Positions 57,249-64,000 of a stretch of 64,000 bases of DNA are shown here, piece by piece (the stretch's first letter is position 1; each line of letters starts with the position of its first letter). The position numbers were made by a program, and so were the translations under genes. The notes under the pieces are model-generated. The model saw nothing but the letters and a program-made list of their open reading frames with translations. It made no database searches and was not told the origin of the DNA. The stretch lies in the NCBI RefSeq assembly GCF_021654855.1, contig NZ_AP024202.1, positions 1,984,001 to 2,048,000 on the forward strand, in the 5' to 3' direction. The DNA is from Thiomicrorhabdus immobilis. Its GTDB lineage: Bacteria > Pseudomonadota > Gammaproteobacteria > Thiomicrospirales > Thiomicrospiraceae.

Positions 57249-60200
57249 ATGACTCAAGCGACTCACCATAAAAGCCAACTTAAAGAACGTTTACTTGCAA
57301 ACGCTCAATCGGCTTTTGATGTGAAAAAATGGGGCTTTATCATTATTAGCCTGAGCATTATCGGCTTTTTTTACCACAAGACCTTCAACCCTCTCATTGA
57401 GAATCGTACCGAAATCTTGCAAGAAGCCTACTTTATCAATGAAATTCAAAACAGAATCATAGAAACCCTCACCCTGAGTCAAATCCTAAAAAATCCAAAC
57501 TTTGATGCGATTAACTTGCAAGCTAGCTCATTGGAAAAAGTGCTCTTAAAACTGGGGCAAAATCCAGGCATCTTGGTTAACCCTTTTTTACTAGCACACG
57601 TAAAGAAATTACTTGATGATGCACATAAACAACACCAGCATATCGAATCATTCAAAAGCTATCTTGCCGTTTTGCAAAACTCTCAAAACTTTTTACCTAC
57701 CGCCTTCAATGACTGTTTTACAGCGGTAAATACGCCAAACTCAAAACACTACTCCGCCAACGACATCAAATTGATTCAAGACACCTTATTACTGGGATTA
57801 TCGTCTAATCAAAAAAACAACCGTTTTTCCACATTTGACTTAAAACGCCACTTGTTAATGCTAAGTGAGATTGGGCTAGACGACACCTGCCACAACTTTA
57901 TTCAGCACAGTCAAATATTGTTGGATTATTCCTCTTTCACCCACAATACATTTGAACAAATCAAAGCACTGAATTTGAACAATTCAATCCATCAATTTTA
58001 TTTAGATATCGAAAACAAAACCACCAGTGCCGTTGAACAGAACCGCACCTACTATCTGATACTCGCTTTCTTTGCGTTACTGCTTATTTTATATATCGGT
58101 AAGACATTGAGCTCGTTATACAAATCCAACCAACAACTATCTAAAACCCTTACCGAACTTTCGGAAGAAAAAGGGCTTTTCTCAACATTGATTAAAGTGA
58201 ACAGTGCCATAACCAGGGAACATGACCAACAAGCCCTTTTTCAAAAAATCTGTGATATCGCAACCCAAGAAGCCAATTTTGACAATTGCTGGATTGGGTT
58301 GTTGCAAGAGAACCAAACTGTCAAACCGATTACCGCATCTGGCGAGGGCCGAGAACTTGTCTTGAAACTCGCCCCGAGTATCGACAATCAAAAGCCGGAA
58401 GGCAAAGGGACAATTGCTGAATCCTATAAATCAAGGCGTCCGGTAATAACCAATGACTATCAAACCAGAATGTTCAACACCCCTTGGTTCAAAGATGCTC
58501 TTGCCTGGGGTATACAAGGTAGCGCCACCTTGCCGATTTTCATGGATAACGAAATCATTGGGTTTTTAGTGGCCTACACACGTAAACACAACTTTTTCAA
58601 CACCCAAATCAATCTCTTGTTAGAACAACTTGCCAACGAGATTGGCATTGCATTACAAAACATCCACCTAGAAAAAGAGAAAAAACGCCAGCAACAAAAC
58701 TTGGCTATCTCTGCTATTGCTTTTGAAAGCCATGAAGCCATCCTGATTACCGACAGCAACCAAAAGATTATTCGTGCCAATAAAGCCTTCACTCAACTTA
58801 CTGGATTTAGCCTTGAGGATGCCATTGGACAAACCCCTAGAATAATCAAATCAGGATTGCATGATGAAAACTTCTATACAAACTTATGGGAAACCATCAA
58901 GAAAACAGGCAAGTGGCAAGGTGAGATTTGGAACCGCAAAAAAGACGGTACACTCTACCCATCTTGGCAAAGTATCAGCACCCTATACAACGACGATAAC
59001 AGCATTAGCCACTATGTATCGCACGCTCTCGATTTAACAAGGGACAAAGCTTCTCAAAAAGAAATACACTACCTAAACAATCACGACAGCCTGACGCAAC
59101 TGCCGAACCGTAATCTACTGATTGACCGTCTAGAACAGCAACTCGGACAACACCACCCTCATTACAGTTTTTTATTTTTGATTAATATCAACCGATTCAA
59201 AATACTTAATGAATCATTAGGCCATACCGCAGGTGATGAACTGCTTATTAAAGTCGCGCAACGTCTCAAAGAGTTCCATTTCGACGATATCTATAGCCTA
59301 ACTGTAGCAAGAGTAGGTAGTGATGAATTCAGTCTGTTATGCTTAACCGAATATGCAACGTTAGATGAAGCCACTCTTGAAGCGGGGCATATAGCTGGAA
59401 AACTTCAAAACGCACTCGCCAGTGAGTTCAATATACAAAACAACAGTGTTGTAATCGATCTTTCCATAGGTGTGACACTTTTCCAACCCAACGATTCGGA
59501 ACACGCTAAACAAACACCGGAAAGACTTTTACAAGAGGCTAATACAGCATTACATCGTGCCAAACAGGCGGCTGTTCCTTCTATTCAGTTTTTTGAAGCA
59601 AGTATGCAAGAACAGGCTCAGCACAGACTTGCCCTTGAAAACCATTTGCGTAAGGCATTATCCAATAAAGAATTCATTCTTCACTATCAACCTCAGCAAT
59701 CGCTTAAAACCGGAGAAGTTATCGGCTTAGAGGCTTTGATTCGCTGGCAAAAAAGCCCTGAAAATCTCATTTATCCAGGTGAATTCATTAATGTATTGGA
59801 GGAAACCGGCTTAATCAATGCGGTGGGTAGCTGGATAATCGAGGAAGCAATCTCTCAAGCCAAGGTATTCCACAAACACAATTCAGAACTGACCGTTTCA
59901 GTGAACCTTTCTGCCATTCAGTTTAATGACAGCCAGCTTGTCGACAAACTCAAAACACTACTTGAAGACAATCACTTTCCTGCGGCACAATTGGAAATCG
60001 AGATAACAGAAAGCTTATTAATGACCGATATAGAACAAACGCTGATTAAACTGAATGAACTTGCGTCACTGGGTATTAAAATTGCCATCGATGATTTTGG
60101 AACCGGCTACTCTTCACTTGCTTATCTTAAGCGTTTTCCTGTTAACCGCCTTAAAATCGATAAATCTTTTATTGACGACATCACTAATAAAGATGATGCC

Positions 60201-60398
60201 GACCAAGCCATTGTTAAAGCAACCATACAGATGGCGCACGCTTTACATATTGCTACGATTGCCGAAGGTGTAGAAGAAATAGCACAACTGGAAACCTTGA
60301 AAATACTAGGTTGCGATGAAATCCAAGGCTATCATTTAAGCAAGCCTTTGTCATTTCACAATACCCTCCAGTTCTTAAAACAGAATCATCACCTTTAA
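57249..60398 (+). CDS. Membrane GAF-PAS-GGDEF-EAL protein (c-di-GMP turnover)
   Basis: 1049 aa. TM1 near 28-43 and TM2 near 268-287 enclose a ~220-residue periplasmic sensor region; then a GAF domain (~315-475), PAS (~488-600, with TGFSLEDAIGQTPRI), GGDEF (~610-775) and EAL (~790-1042). The GGDEF motif is degenerate (VGSDEF), so cyclase activity is doubtful. The EAL domain keeps GLEALIRW, NLSAIQF, EITESLLM, DDFGTGYSSLAYLKRFPV and EGVEE, so phosphodiesterase activity is expected. The periplasmic region resembles DAHL-type helical sensor domains only loosely. It may have the opposite effect to the cyclase encoded 2 kb upstream. Confidence 0.93.
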   Translation: MTQATHHKSQLKERLLANAQSAFDVKKWGFIIISLSIIGFFYHKTFNPLIENRTEILQEAYFINEIQNRIIETLTLSQILKNPNFDAINLQASSLEKVLLKLGQNPGILVNPFLLAHVKKLLDDAHKQHQHIESFKSYLAVLQNSQNFLPTAFNDCFTAVNTPNSKHYSANDIKLIQDTLLLGLSSNQKNNRFSTFDLKRHLLMLSEIGLDDTCHNFIQHSQILLDYSSFTHNTFEQIKALNLNNSIHQFYLDIENKTTSAVEQNRTYYLILAFFALLLILYIGKTLSSLYKSNQQLSKTLTELSEEKGLFSTLIKVNSAITREHDQQALFQKICDIATQEANFDNCWIGLLQENQTVKPITASGEGRELVLKLAPSIDNQKPEGKGTIAESYKSRRPVITNDYQTRMFNTPWFKDALAWGIQGSATLPIFMDNEIIGFLVAYTRKHNFFNTQINLLLEQLANEIGIALQNIHLEKEKKRQQQNLAISAIAFESHEAILITDSNQKIIRANKAFTQLTGFSLEDAIGQTPRIIKSGLHDENFYTNLWETIKKTGKWQGEIWNRKKDGTLYPSWQSISTLYNDDNSISHYVSHALDLTRDKASQKEIHYLNNHDSLTQLPNRNLLIDRLEQQLGQHHPHYSFLFLININRFKILNESLGHTAGDELLIKVAQRLKEFHFDDIYSLTVARVGSDEFSLLCLTEYATLDEATLEAGHIAGKLQNALASEFNIQNNSVVIDLSIGVTLFQPNDSEHAKQTPERLLQEANTALHRAKQAAVPSIQFFEASMQEQAQHRLALENHLRKALSNKEFILHYQPQQSLKTGEVIGLEALIRWQKSPENLIYPGEFINVLEETGLINAVGSWIIEEAISQAKVFHKHNSELTVSVNLSAIQFNDSQLVDKLKTLLEDNHFPAAQLEIEITESLLMTDIEQTLIKLNELASLGIKIAIDDFGTGYSSLAYLKRFPVNRLKIDKSFIDDITNKDDADQAIVKATIQMAHALHIATIAEGVEEIAQLETLKILGCDEIQGYHLSKPLSFHNTLQFLKQNHHL

Positions 60399-60434
60399 CC
60401 CTCTCCGCAACCCAATCAATATAAGACTCAAATT

Positions 60435-61532
60435 ATGTTTCAATCAATTCAAAAACAGACTGCTGTCAACCTCATCACTGGATCATTAGGTGCGGGGAAA
60501 ACCACCCTGTTGAAAAACCTGATCAAACAAAAACCAGATAATGAAAGCTGGGCAATTTTAGTCAATGAATTTGGTGCGATAGGTATCGATGGTGCCATTT
60601 TAGAACAGAACAAAGAAATCACCGTGGCGCAAATCCCAGGAGGCTGTATCTGTTGTACGGCACAAAATGAACTGAAAGATGCCATAGAACAACTATTAAA
60701 GGTAGATAGCTTTGACAGATTGTTTATAGAGCCGACAGGCCTAGGTGAGCCGGATATTTTAGTCGACTTGTTACAAAGCCCGTTTTTTCAAAAACGCTTC
60801 GATGTACAAACGGTTTTTGCGGTTTTAGATGCTTCGAATACCAGCGTTAAGGAGATAGAACTGTACACCATCATTCAAAACCTCCTTAATATGGCCGATG
60901 TGGTTGTACTCAACAAGAGCGACTTGGCATCAGAGGAACAGCTGCTGGCTTTACAAGACTACTGCAAACAACTCTATCCACCCAAAACCGCGGTTTTGTC
61001 TACCAATCACTCCCAAATAGACGCTCGCCATATCAATCTGACTGAACTCCACTCCCTAAAAGCGAATCAAGCGCAAAACTTTGCCCTATCGATTACCCAA
61101 CAAACCATCAGCCAGCAAAACCAACCTAATTCAGCAAGCCCATCAGCGCATCTAAAAAGCGCTGATAAAACAGCATTCGACATTCAATCGAAGGTCGAGT
61201 TACCAGGCCTGGTCAATCGACAAAGCCAAAATCAACTCGGCACCATTTCGGTAGGTTGGATATTCAACGACAGTGTCGAATTTGATTGGAAAGTTATCTT
61301 AAAGCAGTTTGAAAAACTAAACGATTTAGGCTGCGCGAACAAACCATTACGAGCAAAAGGGGTTTTCAAAGTGGGTAAACCTTGGATGTTATTTCAATGG
61401 GTCAATGAGCAAACATCTCGAGAACTCATCGCCCATCGTCGTGATTCAAGAATCGAGATTCTACTACCTGAAAATACCGAGTTCGATTTTGAATCATTTG
61501 AAAAAGGATTAAAAAAATCCCAAAAAACGTAA
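60435..61532 (+). CDS. CobW/Zur-type GTPase (P47K family metallochaperone)
   Basis: 365 aa. G3E-family GTPase: Walker A ITGSLGAGKTTLL at about residues 14-26, the metal-binding GGCICCTAQNEL (CxCC) at about 69-80, EPTGLGEP, and the NKSDL guanine motif. The C-terminal CobW_C domain includes GVFKVGKPWMLFQWVNEQTSRELI in parts (GVFKVGKPW, LFQWV). Members deliver zinc or cobalt to client enzymes; which metal is not clear, and no Zur box was seen. A histidine-rich loop is lacking. An exact ACCAGGCCTGGT at 61202-61213 encodes PGLV in the linker. Confidence 0.92.
   Translation: MFQSIQKQTAVNLITGSLGAGKTTLLKNLIKQKPDNESWAILVNEFGAIGIDGAILEQNKEITVAQIPGGCICCTAQNELKDAIEQLLKVDSFDRLFIEPTGLGEPDILVDLLQSPFFQKRFDVQTVFAVLDASNTSVKEIELYTIIQNLLNMADVVVLNKSDLASEEQLLALQDYCKQLYPPKTAVLSTNHSQIDARHINLTELHSLKANQAQNFALSITQQTISQQNQPNSASPSAHLKSADKTAFDIQSKVELPGLVNRQSQNQLGTISVGWIFNDSVEFDWKVILKQFEKLNDLGCANKPLRAKGVFKVGKPWMLFQWVNEQTSRELIAHRRDSRIEILLPENTEFDFESFEKGLKKSQKT
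61202..61213. repeat. ACCAGGCCTGGT palindrome, copy 14 (in cobW-type gene)
   Basis: Exact copy in the variable linker between the GTPase and CobW_C domains, read LPGLV. Confidence 0.9.
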
Positions 61533-61728
61533 AATCTACACTCAAAACGTCCATGATTATCTTAGTGCAATTCACACCCCTTTTTGATGCAAAACCATTC
61601 GTAAAACAACGCATTTTTTAAATTGCGTTATTTTCGAAAATGCAAGTCTTTTTTTTATTTCTATCAATAGATTTTTTTCTAGCCGAATAGAATTTTTTTT
61701 CAAAAAAAAATCAGAGATTATCACAGAC

Positions 61729-61737
61729 TTATCCACA
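61729..61737 (+). promoter_or_regulatory. DnaA box upstream of nrdA
   Basis: TTATCCACA matches the E. coli DnaA box TTATNCACA exactly. Another exact one (TTATACACA) is at 62016-62024 next to the start codon. DnaA is known to control nrdAB transcription in E. coli. Confidence 0.65.
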
Positions 61738-61826
61738 GGCTACAAAGTAAGTTTTCTAGGGGATTTGACCGTTTTTTCCACAGTTTTTCGCTCGGTAAAA
61801 AGCCAAAATCCAATATTTTTTTAGAC

Positions 61827-61855
61827 TTGCGCGCATTTACAAAATCTACTATATT
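61827..61855 (+). promoter_or_regulatory. Candidate promoter of nrdA
   Basis: TTGCGC (61827-61832), 17 bp, TATATT (61850-61855). The -10 lies inside the first NrdR-like box. Confidence 0.65.
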
Positions 61856-61893
61856 TTGCGTTACAGTTTTTGCAGTAAAACTAGATGTTGTGT
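61846..61893 (+). promoter_or_regulatory. Paired NrdR boxes
   Basis: Compared with the NrdR consensus acaCwAtATaTwGtgt, 61846-61861 matches at 12/16 (core CTATATTTTG 9/10) and 61878-61893 at 13/16 (core CTAGATGTTG, TGTGT end). Their starts are 32 bp apart, i.e. three helical turns, the spacing typical of NrdR box pairs. NrdR should repress nrdA when bound to dATP. Confidence 0.7.
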
Positions 61894-62015
61894 AAAAAGC
61901 ACAAAGACACACAACACAATTAATATCTTTAATTACAATTGATTTTCTAATATTACGCTAAGCTGATGAATTTATTAAAGATTCGTTTTTCTACTTCTTT
62001 TTTAGTTCGTCTTTT

Positions 62016-62024
62016 TTATACACA
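62016..62024 (+). promoter_or_regulatory. Second DnaA box, next to the nrdA start
   Basis: TTATACACA, exact match to TTATNCACA, 17 bp before the nrdA ATG and well downstream of the promoter. Confidence 0.5.
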
Positions 62025-62041
62025 GGTTGAAAAAAACGCCC

Positions 62042-64000
62042 ATGACTAATCAAAATATTCAAGTAACCAAACGCAATGGAACCCAAGAACCAATCGATTT
62101 GGAAAAAATTCATAGAGTCATTTCATGGGCAGCCGAAGGATTAGAGAACGTTTCTGTTTCTGAAGTGGAATTACGCTCTCACATTCAATTCTACGATGGG
62201 ATCACCACCTCTGACATTCACGAAACGATTGTTAAATCTGCCGCAGACTTAATCTCAGAAAACGCACCTGACTATCAACACTTATCTGCCCGTTTAGCCA
62301 TTTTCCATTTACGTAAAAAAGCCTTTGACCGTTTTACCCCTCCAGCTTTATTTGAACACATCAATAAAATGGTACGTAGCGGTCATTATGATAGCCAGAT
62401 TTTGGAAGACTTCACCAAAGCGGATATTGACGAACTCGATGCATACATCGACCACGCACGTGACCTGACATTCAGTTACGCCGCAGTGAAGCAGTTAGAA
62501 GGTAAATACCTTGTTCAGAACCGTGTAACCGGCAAAATCTACGAGAGCCCACAGTTCATCTATATGCTGATTCCAATGTGCCTATTCGCACATTACCCTG
62601 CTGAGACACGTCTACAGTATATTAAAGACTTCTACGATGCCTCATCACTGTTTAAACTATCTTTACCAACACCAATCATGTCAGGGGTTCGTACCCCAAC
62701 ACGCCAATTCAGCTCTTGTGTGTTAATCGAGTGTGGTGATTCCTTAGACTCAATCAATGCAACCTCTTCGTCCATTGTTAAGTATGTGTCACAACGTGCC
62801 GGGATTGGCGTCAATGTAGGTCGTATTCGTGCTTTAGGTAGTGAAATCCGTGGTGGTGAAGCCTATCACACCGGTATGATTCCATTTATCAAACACTTCC
62901 AAACAGCGGTTAAGTCTTGCTCGCAAGGTGGGGTTCGTGGTGGCGCGGCAACCCTGTTCTACCCAATCTGGCACTTAGAAGTCGAATCGCTTATAGTGTT
63001 GAAAAACAACCGTGGGGTTGAAGAGAACCGTGCCCGTCACCTTGATTATGGTGTACAGATCAACAAGATGATGTATCAACGCATGATTGAAGGTGGTGAA
63101 ATCAGTCTGTTCAGCCCTTCTGATGTACCAGGCCTGTACGATGCGTTCTTTGAAGACCAGGTTGAGTTTGAACGTCTGTATAAAATTTACGAAGCCGATG
63201 AAAGCATCCGTAAGAAGAAAGTTAAAGCGATTGACCTATTCACCCAAGTCGCTCAAGAACGTGCGCAAACCGGCCGAATTTATATCCAGAACGTCGACCA
63301 CTGCAACACCCACAGCCCGTTCGACCCAAGTAAAGCACCTGTTCACCAATCCAACTTATGTTTAGAGATTGCTTTGCCGACCAAGCCATTAAACTCGGTT
63401 GAAGATCCAAATGGTGAAATTGCACTCTGTACCTTATCAGCCTTTAACCTGGGTGCCTTAGAGAACCTGGAAGAGTTGGAAATCCTATCTGAACTGATTG
63501 TACGTGCTTTAGACAGCTTGCTTGACTACCAAGACTACCCGGTTGAAGCGGCACGCCACTCAAGCATGGGACGCCGCACTTTAGGTGTAGGTGTGACCAA
63601 CATGGCATACTACTTGGCTAAAAACAAAACCAAATATTCTGATGGTTCAGCCAATAATTTGATGCACCGTACTTTTGAAGCTATCCAGTTCAACCTGCTT
63701 AAAGCCTCTAACAAATTGGCTCAAGAGCAAGGTGCATGTAGTTATTTTGCAGACACGACCTATTCACAAGGTATTCTGCCAATTGATACCTACAAAAAAG
63801 AGTTGGATGAAGTATGCAGTGAACCATTACATCTGGATTGGGAAGGTTTACGTGCTGATATCAAGGCTCATGGCTTACGTAACTCAACCTTAACCGCATT
63901 AATGCCATGTGAGACTTCATCGCAAATCACCAACTCAACCAACGGTATCGAGCCTCCACGAGGCTATGTTTCAGTTAAAGCATCTAAGGACGGGATTCTA
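62042..64000 (+). CDS. nrdA: Ribonucleoside-diphosphate reductase alpha subunit, class Ia (3' end cut off)
   Basis: 653 codons are present from ATG 62042; the frame is still open at the window end (full length ~760 aa). NrdA reduces ribonucleoside diphosphates to deoxy forms with radical-generating NrdB. The N-terminal ATP-cone begins VTKRNGTQEPIDLEKIHRV (allosteric site), the catalytic body has TPIMSGVRTPTRQFSSC (first redox Cys), QSNLCLEIALP (radical Cys with Glu) and EIALCTLSAFNLG (second redox Cys), and GIEPPRGYVSIKAS near the break. Very close to E. coli NrdA. The near-palindrome at 63127-63138 encodes PGLY. nrdB is expected just beyond. Confidence 0.97.
   Translation, partial: MTNQNIQVTKRNGTQEPIDLEKIHRVISWAAEGLENVSVSEVELRSHIQFYDGITTSDIHETIVKSAADLISENAPDYQHLSARLAIFHLRKKAFDRFTPPALFEHINKMVRSGHYDSQILEDFTKADIDELDAYIDHARDLTFSYAAVKQLEGKYLVQNRVTGKIYESPQFIYMLIPMCLFAHYPAETRLQYIKDFYDASSLFKLSLPTPIMSGVRTPTRQFSSCVLIECGDSLDSINATSSSIVKYVSQRAGIGVNVGRIRALGSEIRGGEAYHTGMIPFIKHFQTAVKSCSQGGVRGGAATLFYPIWHLEVESLIVLKNNRGVEENRARHLDYGVQINKMMYQRMIEGGEISLFSPSDVPGLYDAFFEDQVEFERLYKIYEADESIRKKKVKAIDLFTQVAQERAQTGRIYIQNVDHCNTHSPFDPSKAPVHQSNLCLEIALPTKPLNSVEDPNGEIALCTLSAFNLGALENLEELEILSELIVRALDSLLDYQDYPVEAARHSSMGRRTLGVGVTNMAYYLAKNKTKYSDGSANNLMHRTFEAIQFNLLKASNKLAQEQGACSYFADTTYSQGILPIDTYKKELDEVCSEPLHLDWEGLRADIKAHGLRNSTLTALMPCETSSQITNSTNGIEPPRGYVSVKASKDGIL

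Larger units (their letters stand above)
61533..62041. other. 509-bp regulatory interval upstream of nrdA
   Basis: No gene. It is AT-rich with A and T runs at 61620-61710. Signals: DnaA boxes at 61729-61737 and 62016-62024, a further near match TTTTCCACA at 61774-61782, a promoter at 61827-61855 and two NrdR-like boxes at 61846-61861 and 61878-61893. The leader of ~180 nt before nrdA is long. No terminator for the cobW-type gene was recognised. Confidence 0.65.

Noticed and set aside
61620-61710. A and T runs as an origin of replication with the DnaA boxes
   Set aside because: Only two exact boxes and no origin-linked genes; the setting before nrdA explains DnaA boxes better.

Overview
The window comes from a Gram-negative gammaproteobacterium. 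Gene order matches E. coli in several blocks: dusB-fis, murJ/ribF-ileS-lspA near rpsT, leuS-lptE-holA with nadD-rsfS-rlmH, a ybeL-like gene divergent from leuS, miaB-phoH-ybeY-corC-lnt, and rplM-rpsI. NrdA and AccC are also close to the gammaproteobacterial forms. The porin types, many c-di-GMP proteins and moderately AT-rich DNA would suit a free-living Thiomicrospira/Hydrogenovibrio-type bacterium; that placement is inference. No rRNA, tRNA, CRISPR array or prophage was seen.

Layout. 1-6400: end of accC, then prmA, dusB-fis, purH and purD, with a small inverted-repeat element carrying a GxxExxY gene between purH and purD, then a ComFB-like gene. 6461-18557: clpB with a heat-shock-type promoter, an ElyC/YdcF-family gene, hemN, a zinc-sensor (CZB) diguanylate cyclase, rlmL, an MltB-type transglycosylase, a PqiA-like and a PACE-efflux gene. 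18558-19499: a gene-free, repeat-rich stretch. 19500-28844: lspA, ileS, ribF, murJ, an acetolactate synthase, a small periplasmic protein, a DUF3817 gene and rpsT. 28845-29496: a second repeat-rich stretch. 29497-36928: a tight minus-strand operon leuS-lptE-holA-proA-nadD-rsfS-rlmH, plus the ybeL-like gene. 37096-42703: miaB-phoH-ybeY-corC-lnt. 42883-48942: an accessory cluster of four prepilin-like genes with a histidine kinase and a response regulator. 49334-53769: two tandem porins, rplM-rpsI and a TorF-like outer-membrane protein. 53943-61532: a ModE-type regulator, a DUF2892 protein, a diguanylate cyclase, a di-haem cytochrome c peroxidase, a GAF-PAS-GGDEF-EAL protein and a CobW-type GTPase. 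61533-64000: a regulated promoter (paired NrdR boxes, DnaA boxes) and the 5' part of nrdA.

The main signals beyond ordinary genes are four. (1) The 12-bp palindrome ACCAGGCCTGGT occurs exactly 14 times in 64 kb, with many one-mismatch copies. It sits mostly between genes or at gene ends; inside genes it is read only as PGLV or QAW. It also forms one edge of a larger dispersed repeat with a variable-sequence hairpin. (2) CACGAAG-type inverted repeats make a compact element around the GxxExxY gene, with empty, MITE-like relatives elsewhere. (3) A pseudopilin operon contains a pilin fused to RTX-like repeats. Three of its products share a CPDxDxDG motif that may bind calcium, and the operon also encodes a two-component pair. 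(4) c-di-GMP genes are frequent (two diguanylate cyclases, one GGDEF-EAL protein and a ComFB-type possible receptor) in a window that also encodes pilins.
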